This document shows, in pieces, positions 9,324 to 18,332 of a stretch of DNA of 64,000 nt. The stretch is from BJGN01 sp041159865. Its GTDB lineage: Bacteria; Bacteroidota; Bacteroidia; Chitinophagales; Saprospiraceae. The notes beneath the pieces were generated by a model. The model did no database searches, was not told the DNA's origin, and worked only from the letters and a program-made list of their open reading frames with translations. Both the position numbers and the translations under genes were made by a program. The stretch's first letter is position 1; every line of letters begins with the position of its first letter. The stretch is from contig JBEAXK010000063.1 in the NCBI GenBank assembly GCA_041159865.1, forward strand, positions 1 to 64,000, given 5' to 3'.

Positions 9324-10355
9324 ATGATAAAAAGAAATTCCTTATTTCCGATATTATTAATTTTGATTACAGGAAGTGCATTATTCCTATTGTATCAATT
9401 AATTTATAGTCCTGTTTTACCTGGCTTCTCTCAAAGTAAAATGATAAAGATTCCATCTGGAACTGATTTTAATAGTCTATTAATGATTTTGGAAAAGGAT
9501 GAAATACTTTCAAATACGCAGTTTTTTTCAATACTCTCTAAAAAAATGAATTTTAAAGATGGAAAAGTTAAACCTGGCTTATATAAAATAAAGAAAGGAA
9601 CAAACCTAATTCAATTAATCAGGAAGTTACGTGCTGGTGATCAAGAACCCGTAAACGTTGTTTTAACAACTGAACGAATGCCTGAAAATGTAGCAGGCAA
9701 AGTAGCTACTTTTATAGAATCTGATTCTCTTTCGTTAATTGAGTTTTTCAATAACAATGAATTAATTGGTTCAGAAGGATTTACAAAGGATAATTTGCAA
9801 AGTTTATTTATTCCAAATACTTACCAAATGTTCTGGAATACTACCCCTAATGCCTTTTTATCGAGGATGAAAGCTGAATATGATAAATTTTGGAAATCAA
9901 ATAGAAGAATTGAAAAGGCAGCTTTATTATCGCTATCGCCCCAGGAGGTTTACACGCTCGCTTCCATTGTAGAAAAAGAAACCTTGCAGAAATCTGAAAA
10001 AGCAAGAATCGCAGGTGTTTATCTGAACAGGCTACGCATTGGAATGCCCTTACAGGCTGACCCAACGGCTGTTTTTGCAAGGAAAGACTTTTTAGCGCGC
10101 AGAGTAACCGATTTTCATACTAAATATGATTCTCCATTCAATACCTATAAATATACAGGGCTTCCACCAGGTCCAATCTCTATGTCCAGTATATCTAGTA
10201 TTGACGCCGTATTAAATCCTGAAAAACATAATTATTTATATTTTTGTGCAGTAGGAGACGAATCAGGTCTGCATTCTTTTGCTGAAAGTTTATCTGAACA
10301 TAACAAGAATGCACAGATTTATAGAGAAAATTTAGTCCGCAGAGGATTAAGATAA
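9324..10355 (+). CDS. mltG: Endolytic murein transglycosylase MltG
   Basis: A 343-residue inner-membrane protein of the YceG-like family. One N-terminal helix (about 8-27) anchors it; a LysM-like subdomain follows (GLYKIKKGTN at 85-93), then the catalytic domain with ASIVEKET at 213-220, in which Glu217 is the expected catalytic acid, and the conserved AGVYLNRL, PLQADPT, YDSPFNTY and GLPPGPI blocks. The enzyme cleaves nascent glycan strands and is thought to set glycan length. It is followed 10 bases later by ddl, giving a two-gene peptidoglycan unit. Confidence 0.96.
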   Translation: MIKRNSLFPILLILITGSALFLLYQLIYSPVLPGFSQSKMIKIPSGTDFNSLLMILEKDEILSNTQFFSILSKKMNFKDGKVKPGLYKIKKGTNLIQLIRKLRAGDQEPVNVVLTTERMPENVAGKVATFIESDSLSLIEFFNNNELIGSEGFTKDNLQSLFIPNTYQMFWNTTPNAFLSRMKAEYDKFWKSNRRIEKAALLSLSPQEVYTLASIVEKETLQKSEKARIAGVYLNRLRIGMPLQADPTAVFARKDFLARRVTDFHTKYDSPFNTYKYTGLPPGPISMSSISSIDAVLNPEKHNYLYFCAVGDESGLHSFAESLSEHNKNAQIYRENLVRRGLR

Positions 10356-10365
10356 TTGACACTTA

Positions 10366-11340
10366 ATGAAAAAGAATATTGCTATTGTCACTGGCGGTGA
10401 TGTTGCTGAAAGAAATGTTTCCTTGCAAAGCGCAAAAAATATTTCATCTGAATTGAATAAAGATAAATATAATATCTTTATTATTGAACTCAATAAAGGT
10501 AAATTTACCCTTCAAGGAACTGATAATCAAATTGATTTAAATGACTTTTCTTTAAATATCAATCAGAATCATCTCACTTTTGATCTGGTTTATCTGATGC
10601 TTCATGGACATCCCGCTGAAGATGGTAATTTGCAAGGATATTTCAAATTAATTGGAATGCCTTTTACTGGATGCAATCTTTTTACCAGTGCCATAACTTT
10701 TGGAAAACAAGCAACAAAAGATATTTTGAAAAAATATAAGGTTCCCATGGCCTCATCCTTTCTTTTGACCAAAAGTAGTTCATGGAAGAAAGAAGAATTA
10801 ATTGAATTAGGATTGCCATTATTTGTTAAGCCAAACAAAAATGGAAGTAGTTTTGGTGTAAGTAAAGTCAAAAAAGAAGAAGAATTAGAATTAGCCATTC
10901 AAATGGCTTTTGAATTTGACGATGAGGTAGTTGTAGAAGGTTTCTTATCTGGACCCGAATTTTCAAATGGTGTATTTAGAAAAGGGAATGAGATTATCGT
11001 GCTTCCAATTACGGAAATCATTTCAGAAAATGAATTCTTTGATTATAAAGCTAAATATGAAAATCAAAGCCAGGAAATCACACCTGCAAGACTCTCAGAT
11101 GAGTTAACTTCAAAATGTAAAGCCCAAACTAAGATGATTTATGAAGTTTTAGGATGTTCTGGTGTTGTCAGAGTTGATTCAATCTGTGTAGGAGATACTT
11201 TTTATTTTCTGGAAGTTAATACTATTCCTGGTATGTCTAATACAAGCATCATTCCCCAACAAGTTAAAGCTTACGGAATGACGGTTTCTGAATTATTAGA
11301 CTGTGTCATTGAAGAAGCTTTAAATCCTTCTATTTATTAG
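10366..11340 (+). CDS. ddl: D-alanine--D-alanine ligase
   Basis: A 324-residue ATP-grasp enzyme that joins two D-Ala for the peptidoglycan stem peptide. It opens with VTGGDVAERNVSLQSA (the usual form is GGxSxEhxVS), has the MLHGHPAEDG block, the ATP-grasp PLFVKPNKNGSSFGVSKV loop and the metal-binding end FLEVNTIPGMSNTSIIPQQ, where the Glu and Asn are ligands. Length matches the family. It follows mltG closely on the same strand and overlaps the 3' end of the convergent amylase gene by 11 bases. Confidence 0.97.
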   Translation: MKKNIAIVTGGDVAERNVSLQSAKNISSELNKDKYNIFIIELNKGKFTLQGTDNQIDLNDFSLNINQNHLTFDLVYLMLHGHPAEDGNLQGYFKLIGMPFTGCNLFTSAITFGKQATKDILKKYKVPMASSFLLTKSSSWKKEELIELGLPLFVKPNKNGSSFGVSKVKKEEELELAIQMAFEFDDEVVVEGFLSGPEFSNGVFRKGNEIIVLPITEIISENEFFDYKAKYENQSQEITPARLSDELTSKCKAQTKMIYEVLGCSGVVRVDSICVGDTFYFLEVNTIPGMSNTSIIPQQVKAYGMTVSELLDCVIEEALNPSIY

Positions 11341-12754
11341 AAAGAAAGATTGTTTCCCAGGGTTTCAAATCAAATATTTGATCTGGTAAAATATTAAATG
11401 GTTCATCGTTAAAAGCATCGATGTAAAATCCAGCGAACCTATTGCCCAAAAGATTAACTCTTGCTACTTCGTTTGTTAAATTAGAGACCACAAGAATCCT
11501 GTGTGTTTCATTACCGACTTTTTTCTCGCGCGTGAAAGCGAAATATTTATCATTATCATTGGTTGGTACGATAAGTGATTCTCCACCATCTGCTCCATTC
11601 CAAAGGGCTTGATTTTGCTTTTTTCTAACGAGTAAGGTTCTGTAAAATAATTCTTTTGGATAATTGCCAAAATCTATTTCATCTTTTTCAAAAAAGGCAA
11701 GTTGTTTATTAAGATTATTTTCCATACCCGAATAAATGAGGGGCATACCATCAAAAGTAAACGTCAATATATCTATAGTTCGCTCCGCATCACCAAAGAA
11801 ATTTTTAGTGGTACCTTGCCATGAATTTTCATCATGATTAGTGGTAAAATTCATGGCAAACCCCTTTTTAAAGGTTTCTCTATCTTCTTTCCACCAATTC
11901 AATAAATCATTTCCATTTTTAATTCCCTTTACAATATCTTTAAAAAGATGATGCAATTTCCAACCGTATGTAGCATGAAACAAACCTGAATTTCTTAACT
12001 CAGGTTTATCCCCCTCTGCTAAAAAAAATAAATCTCCTTTAACCTTTAGTAATTCTGGTAAACATTCTTGCCAAAAATCTATTGGAACTTCTCCAGCTAC
12101 ATCAAATCGATACCCATCAATATCTGCTTTTTTAACCCAATAGGTCAATGCCTTTTTCATTTCATGACGCATTGATTTATTATCATAATTTAAATCAGCA
12201 ACGTCTGTCCAACCAAATGATTTACCCGTTTTTGGATCAAGTGGATCCGTTATATTTCCTTTTGCATCCTGCGTATAAAAATCAGGGTGATTTTTTATCC
12301 AGATATGACTCCAGCCTGTATGATTAGGTACCCAGTCTAAAATCACTTTCATACCTAGTTGATGAGCTTGATTTATAGTATTAAGAAAATCTTCCTCGGT
12401 TCCAAAGGCAGGATTAATCTTAAAATAATCTGAAACAGCATAATAACTTCCCAAAGTCCCCTTTTTCCTTTCTGTACTTATGGCAAAAACAGGCATAAAC
12501 CAGAGAATTTTAACACCCATTTTCTGAAGTCTGGGTAAAGAGGCAGAAAAAGCACGAATTGTTCCTTCCCTGGAGTATTGTCTTATATTAACCTCGTAAA
12601 TACCTGCACTTTTAACCCAATCAGGCAGAGGAGATTGAAAAGTAACATTCTCTTTTAAAAAAGTAGGTTCTTCTTTCTTTTGAAATTTATTACAACCTAA
12701 ATTTGTAATAAATATAAAAGATATGAGGAAGTGAAATTTAAATAAAGATTTCAT
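11330..12754 (-). CDS. Alpha-amylase family (GH13) lipoprotein
   Basis: A 474-residue glycoside hydrolase with a lipoprotein signal (lipobox NLGC, Cys21), so it is placed on the outer membrane or periplasmic face. The GH13 regions are intact: VILDWVPNHTG (region I, 138-147), GYRFDVAG with nucleophile Asp218, FLAEGD with acid/base Glu247, and FTTNHDEN with Asp308. It should cut alpha-1,4-linked glucans or maltodextrins; exact specificity is not readable. Two small genes follow upstream on the same strand (lipoprotein, HAD-like). No SusC/SusD pair is present here, so this is not a canonical starch-utilisation locus. Confidence 0.93.
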   Translation of the reverse strand: MKSLFKFHFLISFIFITNLGCNKFQKKEEPTFLKENVTFQSPLPDWVKSAGIYEVNIRQYSREGTIRAFSASLPRLQKMGVKILWFMPVFAISTERKKGTLGSYYAVSDYFKINPAFGTEEDFLNTINQAHQLGMKVILDWVPNHTGWSHIWIKNHPDFYTQDAKGNITDPLDPKTGKSFGWTDVADLNYDNKSMRHEMKKALTYWVKKADIDGYRFDVAGEVPIDFWQECLPELLKVKGDLFFLAEGDKPELRNSGLFHATYGWKLHHLFKDIVKGIKNGNDLLNWWKEDRETFKKGFAMNFTTNHDENSWQGTTKNFFGDAERTIDILTFTFDGMPLIYSGMENNLNKQLAFFEKDEIDFGNYPKELFYRTLLVRKKQNQALWNGADGGESLIVPTNDNDKYFAFTREKKVGNETHRILVVSNLTNEVARVNLLGNRFAGFYIDAFNDEPFNILPDQIFDLKPWETIFLSNK

Positions 12755-12762
12755 CTCGATAT

Positions 12763-13311
12763 CTATCTTCCCATTTGTTCACGGGTCGGTTTTGTAAGCA
12801 TTTTCATGACTTTTGCCAAACCAGATTCTCCATCTGGTGGATCAAGCTGCTTCACCCACGACATATTGTATCCACTGGTTCCCTGTATTTCAAATCCAAG
12901 ATCCCACAAATCATTTACGGCAGAATCAAAATATAGATATCTGAAAACTTTCCCAGGCTGATGTTCACTTGGACGTTCTGAAATATACCAATTGCCATTG
13001 TCAAAAGTTTCTTGAAACTGGCCTTTTGAATAGGTACCATTTGGATTAAATTTATACCAGGTACCTACGAAATTGGGACCTACACCTACTTTTTCAGGAA
13101 TAACATAAAATTCATATACCCAATAATCAGTTAGCAATAATTGAGTCTCTTTAAAATTTGCCGGAATTGAGGGTGTTCCAATACTTCCCAGGGATGGTTT
13201 TTCTGGCACATCACTATTTTCTGCACTTTTACTTACCTTATTGTTGGGTTGGCATGCAGTAGAAAGCATGGAAATAAATAAAACGCAAACAGAATATTTT
13301 ACTATGTTCAT
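12763..13311 (-). CDS. Small lipoprotein, lipocalin-like, function unknown
   Basis: A 182-residue protein with lipobox LSTAC (Cys20) and a Ser/Pro-rich linker. The mature part contains VGTWYKFNPNGTY...DNGNWYIS, a pattern of small beta-barrel lipocalin-like or META-like domains in Bacteroidota, but I cannot place it in a named family with certainty. It ends 8 bases before the GH13 lipoprotein starts and probably shares its transcript. A -7 box lies about 20 bases before its ATG. Confidence 0.65.
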   Translation of the reverse strand: MNIVKYSVCVLFISMLSTACQPNNKVSKSAENSDVPEKPSLGSIGTPSIPANFKETQLLLTDYWVYEFYVIPEKVGVGPNFVGTWYKFNPNGTYSKGQFQETFDNGNWYISERPSEHQPGKVFRYLYFDSAVNDLWDLGFEIQGTSGYNMSWVKQLDPPDGESGLAKVMKMLTKPTREQMGR

Positions 13312-13330
13312 ACAAGGATTGATTTTAGTG

Positions 13331-13338
13331 CAAAATTA
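13331..13338 (-). promoter_or_regulatory. -7 promoter box (TAATTTTG) for the lipoprotein/GH13 unit
   Basis: Exact TAnnTTTG match on the minus strand, 19 bases before the ATG at 13311. It would give a leader of roughly 12 bases and would drive the lipoprotein and the GH13 gene. No clear -33 TTTG. Confidence 0.45.
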
Positions 13339-13345
13339 AGGATTT

Positions 13346-13831
13346 TTAATTTAAATTGCTAATTGATGAAACCAATTGATTAAATTTTACAGATGAAAAA
13401 TCTATTATTTGTTTGTACCCATTATTTGAGCTGTTATTCATTCCAACCTTAATTACATTGAACTTACCAACATTAATTGTTTCTTCTATTTTATCTTCAT
13501 TTTTAAAGAGCAGAAATTCTTTTGGTTTAAGATTTAATAAAGAAGCAGCAGAATGATATAAATCCATAACTGAATTATCTATCTGATCTTTTGATAAATA
13601 AATATTAATCAGATGTGTGATTCTCAAACGATCTAAAACTTCCTTCAAAAATGGATAATCTGATACAACAGCAATCTGAATACCTTTATTTTTTAATTCT
13701 TTTAAGAATACTAAAAATCCATCCGTTAAATCATCAGGAGTAATTGATTTAGGATCAAACGGCTTCACCTCATTAGAGTTAAATTCTTTTATAATGACTT
13801 CGAATAAATCAAACATGCATCCTTTTATCAT
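13346..13831 (-). CDS. Degenerate HAD-superfamily protein
   Basis: A 161-residue protein with the order of HAD motifs but a weakened active site. Motif I reads FDLFEVI (7-13): nucleophile Asp8 is present, but the acid/base Asp two residues later, normally in FDLDGVI, is Phe10. Motif II is VVSDYP (55-60), a possible motif III Lys is in SKDQ, and the region around FKNEDKIEETINVG resembles motif IV of beta-phosphoglucomutase-type enzymes. The usual helical cap is absent; only about 45 residues separate motifs I and II. Loss of the second Asp argues against normal phosphatase or mutase activity. It stands upstream of the small lipoprotein in the same direction. Confidence 0.6.
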   Translation of the reverse strand: MIKGCMFDLFEVIIKEFNSNEVKPFDPKSITPDDLTDGFLVFLKELKNKGIQIAVVSDYPFLKEVLDRLRITHLINIYLSKDQIDNSVMDLYHSAASLLNLKPKEFLLFKNEDKIEETINVGKFNVIKVGMNNSSNNGYKQIIDFSSVKFNQLVSSISNLN

Positions 13832-13911
13832 AAAAAAATAATTATTTCTTGAAATATATGGATTCTAAAATAAAAAATGTAACAATAATAGCGTTTAAAA
13901 TGAATATTATT

Positions 13912-13919
13912 TAAATTTG
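13912..13919 (+). promoter_or_regulatory. -7 promoter box (TAAATTTG) for the DUF1800/DUF1501 pair
   Basis: Exact TAnnTTTG match, 16 bases before the ATG at 13936. It lies in a 104-base divergent gap. A -33 TTTG at standard spacing is not evident (a GTTTA sits near the place). Confidence 0.4.
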
Positions 13920-13935
13920 AGTAAATTAAACCTTT

Positions 13936-15573
13936 ATGAAAAGAAGAAGTTTTTTCAAAAAAATGGTAAATGCAGAGGAGGACAAAACTGGTGCCTCTTT
14001 AAACCCATATTCTGGAAAATGGGGTAAAGGAGAAGCAATGCATTTATTAAGAAGAACTACGATTGGTCCAAATATCGAATCCATGAATACGGTTATTTCT
14101 AAAGGATTGAGAAGAAGCTTGGATTTATTGCTGGAAGATCAATCTGAAGTTGCACCTCCAATTAATTACATTTTTGAAAACGATCCATTCGTTCCCATGG
14201 GAAGCAGTTGGGTTGATGCCCCATATAACGACACCCAAGACAGTATAAATTACAGAGCATCAAGCCTTCGTGCCTGGAATGCGGAAATACTACTTAATGA
14301 AACTTTATCTATTAGAGAGAAAATTACATTGTTTTGGCACAATCATTTCCCCATAGACTTAGGCACCGTTTCTGATCCAAAATACATGTATGACTATATA
14401 CGATTATTAAGAAATAATGGTCTTAAAAACTTTAAGAGTTTAGTTTATCTAATCACTACTAATCCTGCAATGCTTCGTTATTTAAATGGCAATCAAAATT
14501 CAAAAGGAGCACCAAATGAGAATTTTGCGAGAGAATTATTAGAATTATTCACTATTGGAAAAGGCCCCATTGCTGGTCCTGGTGATTATACAAATTACAC
14601 AGAGGGAGACATTAAAGAAATGGCAAAATGCCTAACAGGATGGACAGATTTGGGTTATTATTCCAAAACAGTCACTACTATTAAAAGCAGCTTCAATGTT
14701 GGCAGACATGATACCTCTACCAAACAGTTATCAAATAGATTTGATTCTGTTAAAGTTAGTAATGAAAACGAAAATGAATATAAAACAGTAATAAATATCA
14801 TTTTTACTAAACCGGAAGTGGCCAAATATATCTGTAGAAAACTCTACAGATACTTCGTTTACTATAAAATAAGTGAAGATGTTGAAAAAAACATTATTGA
14901 ACCTTTAGCATCCCTTTTCATTGCAGAAAAATTTGAAATAAAACCGGTTTTAAGAACCTTATTAAATAGTGAACATTTTTTTGATGTTTCCAATAGAGGA
15001 AACATGATAAAAAATCCAATTGATTTTAGTTTAGGGTTATTAAAACAAACCGCCTTCATATTGCCTTCCGATAACAACAAGAGAACTCTATCCCTACAAT
15101 CTATAATCCGAAGTATTGGGGGTCAGCAAATGGAATATTTTTATCCCCCAGATGTATCTGGATGGAAAGCCTATTATCAGGAACCAAGTTTCTACAGAAT
15201 CTGGATTAATGCAACTACTTTAAATGCAAGAATGAATTACACCAATACTTTAGCGGGTAATGGAATAACCTATAACACTATAAAATATCAGATTGATGTT
15301 TTAAAATTTATTGGGACTATGAAAAAAGTAAAAGATCCCAATTTACTCATTAAGGAATTGGGGGAATTCTTTTTTCCTTTTGGCTTAACAGACAACCAGA
15401 TTGTTGATTTAAAGACTTTAATTCTTCCAGGGGCACCAGATTATGAATGGGAAGAACAATATGAAGCCTATTTAAAGAATCCGACAAATGTTATGATTAA
15501 AACTGGCTTGGAAACAAAAGTCAGAAATTTAATAAAAGCAATGTTGACCATGCCTGAAAACTATTTAAGCTAA
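13936..15573 (+). CDS. DUF1800 family protein
   Basis: A 545-residue protein of the DUF1800 family, recognised by MHLLRRTTIGP near residue 35-45, the WHNHFP block, NENFARELLELFTIG, MAKCLTGW and YPPDVSGWKAY near the C terminus. The biochemical function of the family is not known; it is nearly always paired with DUF1501, as here (5 bases downstream). The N terminus MKRRSFFKK looks like a twin-arginine start but no hydrophobic segment follows, so an export signal is not apparent. It may stay in the cytoplasm or leave with its partner. Confidence 0.92.
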   Translation: MKRRSFFKKMVNAEEDKTGASLNPYSGKWGKGEAMHLLRRTTIGPNIESMNTVISKGLRRSLDLLLEDQSEVAPPINYIFENDPFVPMGSSWVDAPYNDTQDSINYRASSLRAWNAEILLNETLSIREKITLFWHNHFPIDLGTVSDPKYMYDYIRLLRNNGLKNFKSLVYLITTNPAMLRYLNGNQNSKGAPNENFARELLELFTIGKGPIAGPGDYTNYTEGDIKEMAKCLTGWTDLGYYSKTVTTIKSSFNVGRHDTSTKQLSNRFDSVKVSNENENEYKTVINIIFTKPEVAKYICRKLYRYFVYYKISEDVEKNIIEPLASLFIAEKFEIKPVLRTLLNSEHFFDVSNRGNMIKNPIDFSLGLLKQTAFILPSDNNKRTLSLQSIIRSIGGQQMEYFYPPDVSGWKAYYQEPSFYRIWINATTLNARMNYTNTLAGNGITYNTIKYQIDVLKFIGTMKKVKDPNLLIKELGEFFFPFGLTDNQIVDLKTLILPGAPDYEWEEQYEAYLKNPTNVMIKTGLETKVRNLIKAMLTMPENYLS

Positions 15574-15578
15574 AAAAA

Positions 15579-17138
15579 ATGATGAACAGAAGAAATTTTA
15601 TAAAAAATACAGGGGTTCACCTAACTATTCCTTTTTTAATTAATGGTCTGGATATTTTTGCTCAGCCAGAATCTCCCTTTATTTCGGGAATGGATCCTTT
15701 TGACGACAAGATTTTGATCTTAATTCAGATGAATGGAGGAAATGATGGATTAAATATGGTTATCCCTATTGATCAGTACGCTGGTTTAATGCGTGTAAGA
15801 TCAAATATCGCATTACCAGAATCTAAAGTTCTTAAATTAAGAGATAATTTGGGATTACATACTAAAATGACCGGATTAGCCACTCTTTTTAAAGAAGAAA
15901 AACTGGGGGTTCTACAAAGTGTCGGTTATCCAAATCAAAACAGATCTCATTTTAGATCAACAGATATTTGGAACAGTGCTTCTACCTCAAATGATTACAT
16001 CAATACAGGATGGATTGGTCGATTTTTAGACTCTAGATATCCAGGATTTCCTGAAAAATATCCATCTATCGAATATCCTGATCCTTTCGCATTAACTATT
16101 GGTAGTACTGTTTCTCAAACTTGTGAGGGCGCATCTGGAAATTTTGGAATTGCCGTGAACGATCCTAAAAATTTAAAAGCTTTAGCTGAAAATGATGCAG
16201 AAAATTTTGAGTCCATTTCTTACGGGGAAGAATTAAAATATCTTCAAAACTCAATCCTACAGACTAATGCCTATTCAAAATTAATTCAAAAGGCATCAGA
16301 AAAAGGTAAAAATTTAGCTACATATCCTACAAATAATAGTTTGGCAACTCAATTAAAATCAATAGCATTATTGATTTCAGGAGGATTGAAAAGTAAAGTT
16401 TATATAGCAAGAATAGGAGGATTTGATACGCATGCCAATCAAACAATTGCCGCTGATAATACCACAGGTACCCATGCAGAATTATTAAGTAGTCTTTCAA
16501 ATGCTATAGAGGCTTTTCAAAAAGATATTGAACTCTTGGGAGTAGCCAACAGGGTAATTGGTATGACTTATTCTGAGTTTGGACGTCAAATACAATCCAA
16601 TAATAGTGGAGGTACAGATCACGGAAATGCTGCGCCTTTGTTTTTATTTGGTACTTGTGTTCAAAATAGAATCACTGGAGAAAATGTTCAGATTCCCAAT
16701 CCAATTCCCGCTCAGGCTGGAGTTTCCATGCAAATTGACTTTAGAAATATATATGGATCCATTTTAGTTGATTGGTTTGGGGTAAAAGAAAGCGAAATAA
16801 AACAACTGATTTTTAATGATTTTGTTAAATTACCAATCATTAAAAACTGTCAGACAGCAACTCCTGTCAAAGAAGTCCTTTTACCCATGTTTGTAGAATT
16901 AAGTCCCAATCCTACCTGGGGTCCTATTAATATTAATCTTCAATCTGTAGGTGGTGATTGTCATTTACACCTGATGAATGGTCAGGGTCAAACCATTAAA
17001 CAACAAAAATGGAATGGCATGTTTGCCGGTGAACAAAATTTACAAATGGATCTGGGGGATTTAGCTAATGGAATATATTTCGTTCATATCAGGCAAGGTC
17101 TTTACCATAAGACCATGCAGGTTGTCTTACAAAGATAA
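15579..17138 (+). CDS. DUF1501 family protein with T9SS C-terminal sorting domain
   Basis: A 519-residue DUF1501 protein. The N terminus NRRNFIKNTG plus a short hydrophobic stretch resembles a twin-arginine signal. Family blocks include QMNGGNDGLNMVIP, GLHTKMTGL and RIGGFDTHANQ, with GTDHGNAAPLFLFG, features that place the family near the sulfatase/alkaline-phosphatase-like fold. From about residue 440 a separate domain begins with LSPNPTWGPININL and ends with LANGIYFVHI...KTMQVVLQR, a type A T9SS sorting domain, so the protein should be secreted across the outer membrane or attached to the surface. It is translated right after the DUF1800 partner. Confidence 0.93.
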   Translation: MMNRRNFIKNTGVHLTIPFLINGLDIFAQPESPFISGMDPFDDKILILIQMNGGNDGLNMVIPIDQYAGLMRVRSNIALPESKVLKLRDNLGLHTKMTGLATLFKEEKLGVLQSVGYPNQNRSHFRSTDIWNSASTSNDYINTGWIGRFLDSRYPGFPEKYPSIEYPDPFALTIGSTVSQTCEGASGNFGIAVNDPKNLKALAENDAENFESISYGEELKYLQNSILQTNAYSKLIQKASEKGKNLATYPTNNSLATQLKSIALLISGGLKSKVYIARIGGFDTHANQTIAADNTTGTHAELLSSLSNAIEAFQKDIELLGVANRVIGMTYSEFGRQIQSNNSGGTDHGNAAPLFLFGTCVQNRITGENVQIPNPIPAQAGVSMQIDFRNIYGSILVDWFGVKESEIKQLIFNDFVKLPIIKNCQTATPVKEVLLPMFVELSPNPTWGPININLQSVGGDCHLHLMNGQGQTIKQQKWNGMFAGEQNLQMDLGDLANGIYFVHIRQGLYHKTMQVVLQR

Positions 17139-17139
17139 A

Positions 17140-18330
17140 TTAGTTTGGCAGGCTTATTTTACCCATACAAACATTGATATTTTGACCAAATTTAGTTTTT
17201 CCTCCAGAAAGGGTTTCATTTGCCAGTACTGCAAAGAGTACTGCTTCTTTGGCGTCGCCTGGTATGCCCAAAATGGCTGTATCCATGAAATCAGACCCTG
17301 GTAATAATCGTTTAAGGTGAGACATCAATAGTTTATTATGAAATCCACCCCCACTGGCAAATTTTCTTGCTTTTTGCCAGTCAGGGACTTCGTTGATTAT
17401 TGCATCGGCAATTGTTTCTGCACTTAAAAGAGTCAGAGTGGCAAGTAAATCATTTGCATTTAAATGGACATTTAGTTTCTCCTTAGACATTTGGATCATT
17501 GAATCCAAATCAAATAATTCAGGACCTGTTGTTTTGGGAGCTGATTCCTTAAAAAAAGAAATACTTTTCCAAAGACCTAATACTTTCTCATTTATGGTCC
17601 CTGATGCAGCTAATTTACCGTCTATATCATAGGGCAGGTTAGGATAATATTTTTTTATGGCAGCATCCAAAAGGGTATTTCCAGGTCCTGTGTCTGTCAC
17701 AATGGTTCCATCAAAATTTTCGTTACCAGGTAAATAGGTGAAATTTGCAATTCCACCCATATTTAGCAATAAAGTGGGGGTACCAATTTGGTTAAAAAGT
17801 AAACAATCTCCGTACAAAGCTAATGGTGCACCTTCCCCACCTGCTGCAATATGTTTTTGTCTGAAGTCACTTAACGTTATAATATTTGTAAGAACTGCAA
17901 GATGGTCACCATCAACAATTTGAAAAGTTCCATTTCTAAAATCTTTATTTTTATGTAATCGAAATGGCCAGTGAAATACCGTTTGACCATGACTAGCTAT
18001 AACATCTATATTGGAAGGGGTAATTTGCCATTCTTTTAGGGTATTCAAAATCATTTCTGCATGAATTTTTGCCAACCAGGGATTTAAGAGCGTAAATAAA
18101 TCAAAAGGAATCTGCTTTTTAGCAAATAAAATCAATATTTTGTCTTTAATATCTTGATTATAACTTACTGTTTTAAAATTCCTAACCTCAACCTTTGTAA
18201 GAGCTCCAGAACCAGTAAACAAACAAAGCGCAATATCGAGACCGTCCAAAGAAGTTCCAGACATAAGTCCTATAATCCATCTTTTATCCGCGCTTGCAAT
18301 TTTATATAATTTTTCAATCTGGCTATTCAT
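17140..18330 (-). CDS. anmK: Anhydro-N-acetylmuramic acid kinase
   Basis: A 396-residue kinase of the sugar-kinase/Hsp70 fold that phosphorylates and opens 1,6-anhydroMurNAc released from peptidoglycan, producing MurNAc-6-phosphate. The start GLMSGTSLDGLDIAL (21-35) is diagnostic, followed by IASHGQTVFH, LLLNMGGIANFT and TDTGPGNTLLDA, the phosphate and sugar site blocks. It recycles wall fragments, which fits the wall-synthesis genes mltG and ddl elsewhere in the window. It is the last gene of the minus-strand run lysC-tilS-Omp28-like-HsdR_N-anmK, starting 2 bases after the HsdR_N stop. Confidence 0.96.
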   Translation of the reverse strand: MNSQIEKLYKIASADKRWIIGLMSGTSLDGLDIALCLFTGSGALTKVEVRNFKTVSYNQDIKDKILILFAKKQIPFDLFTLLNPWLAKIHAEMILNTLKEWQITPSNIDVIASHGQTVFHWPFRLHKNKDFRNGTFQIVDGDHLAVLTNIITLSDFRQKHIAAGGEGAPLALYGDCLLFNQIGTPTLLLNMGGIANFTYLPGNENFDGTIVTDTGPGNTLLDAAIKKYYPNLPYDIDGKLAASGTINEKVLGLWKSISFFKESAPKTTGPELFDLDSMIQMSKEKLNVHLNANDLLATLTLLSAETIADAIINEVPDWQKARKFASGGGFHNKLLMSHLKRLLPGSDFMDTAILGIPGDAKEAVLFAVLANETLSGGKTKFGQNINVCMGKISLPN

Positions 18331-18332
18331 CC

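Noticed and set aside
11330..13831. Starch-utilisation (Sus) locus around the GH13 lipoprotein
   Set aside because: No SusC, SusD or regulator gene is adjacent; the neighbours are a small lipoprotein and a degenerate HAD protein.
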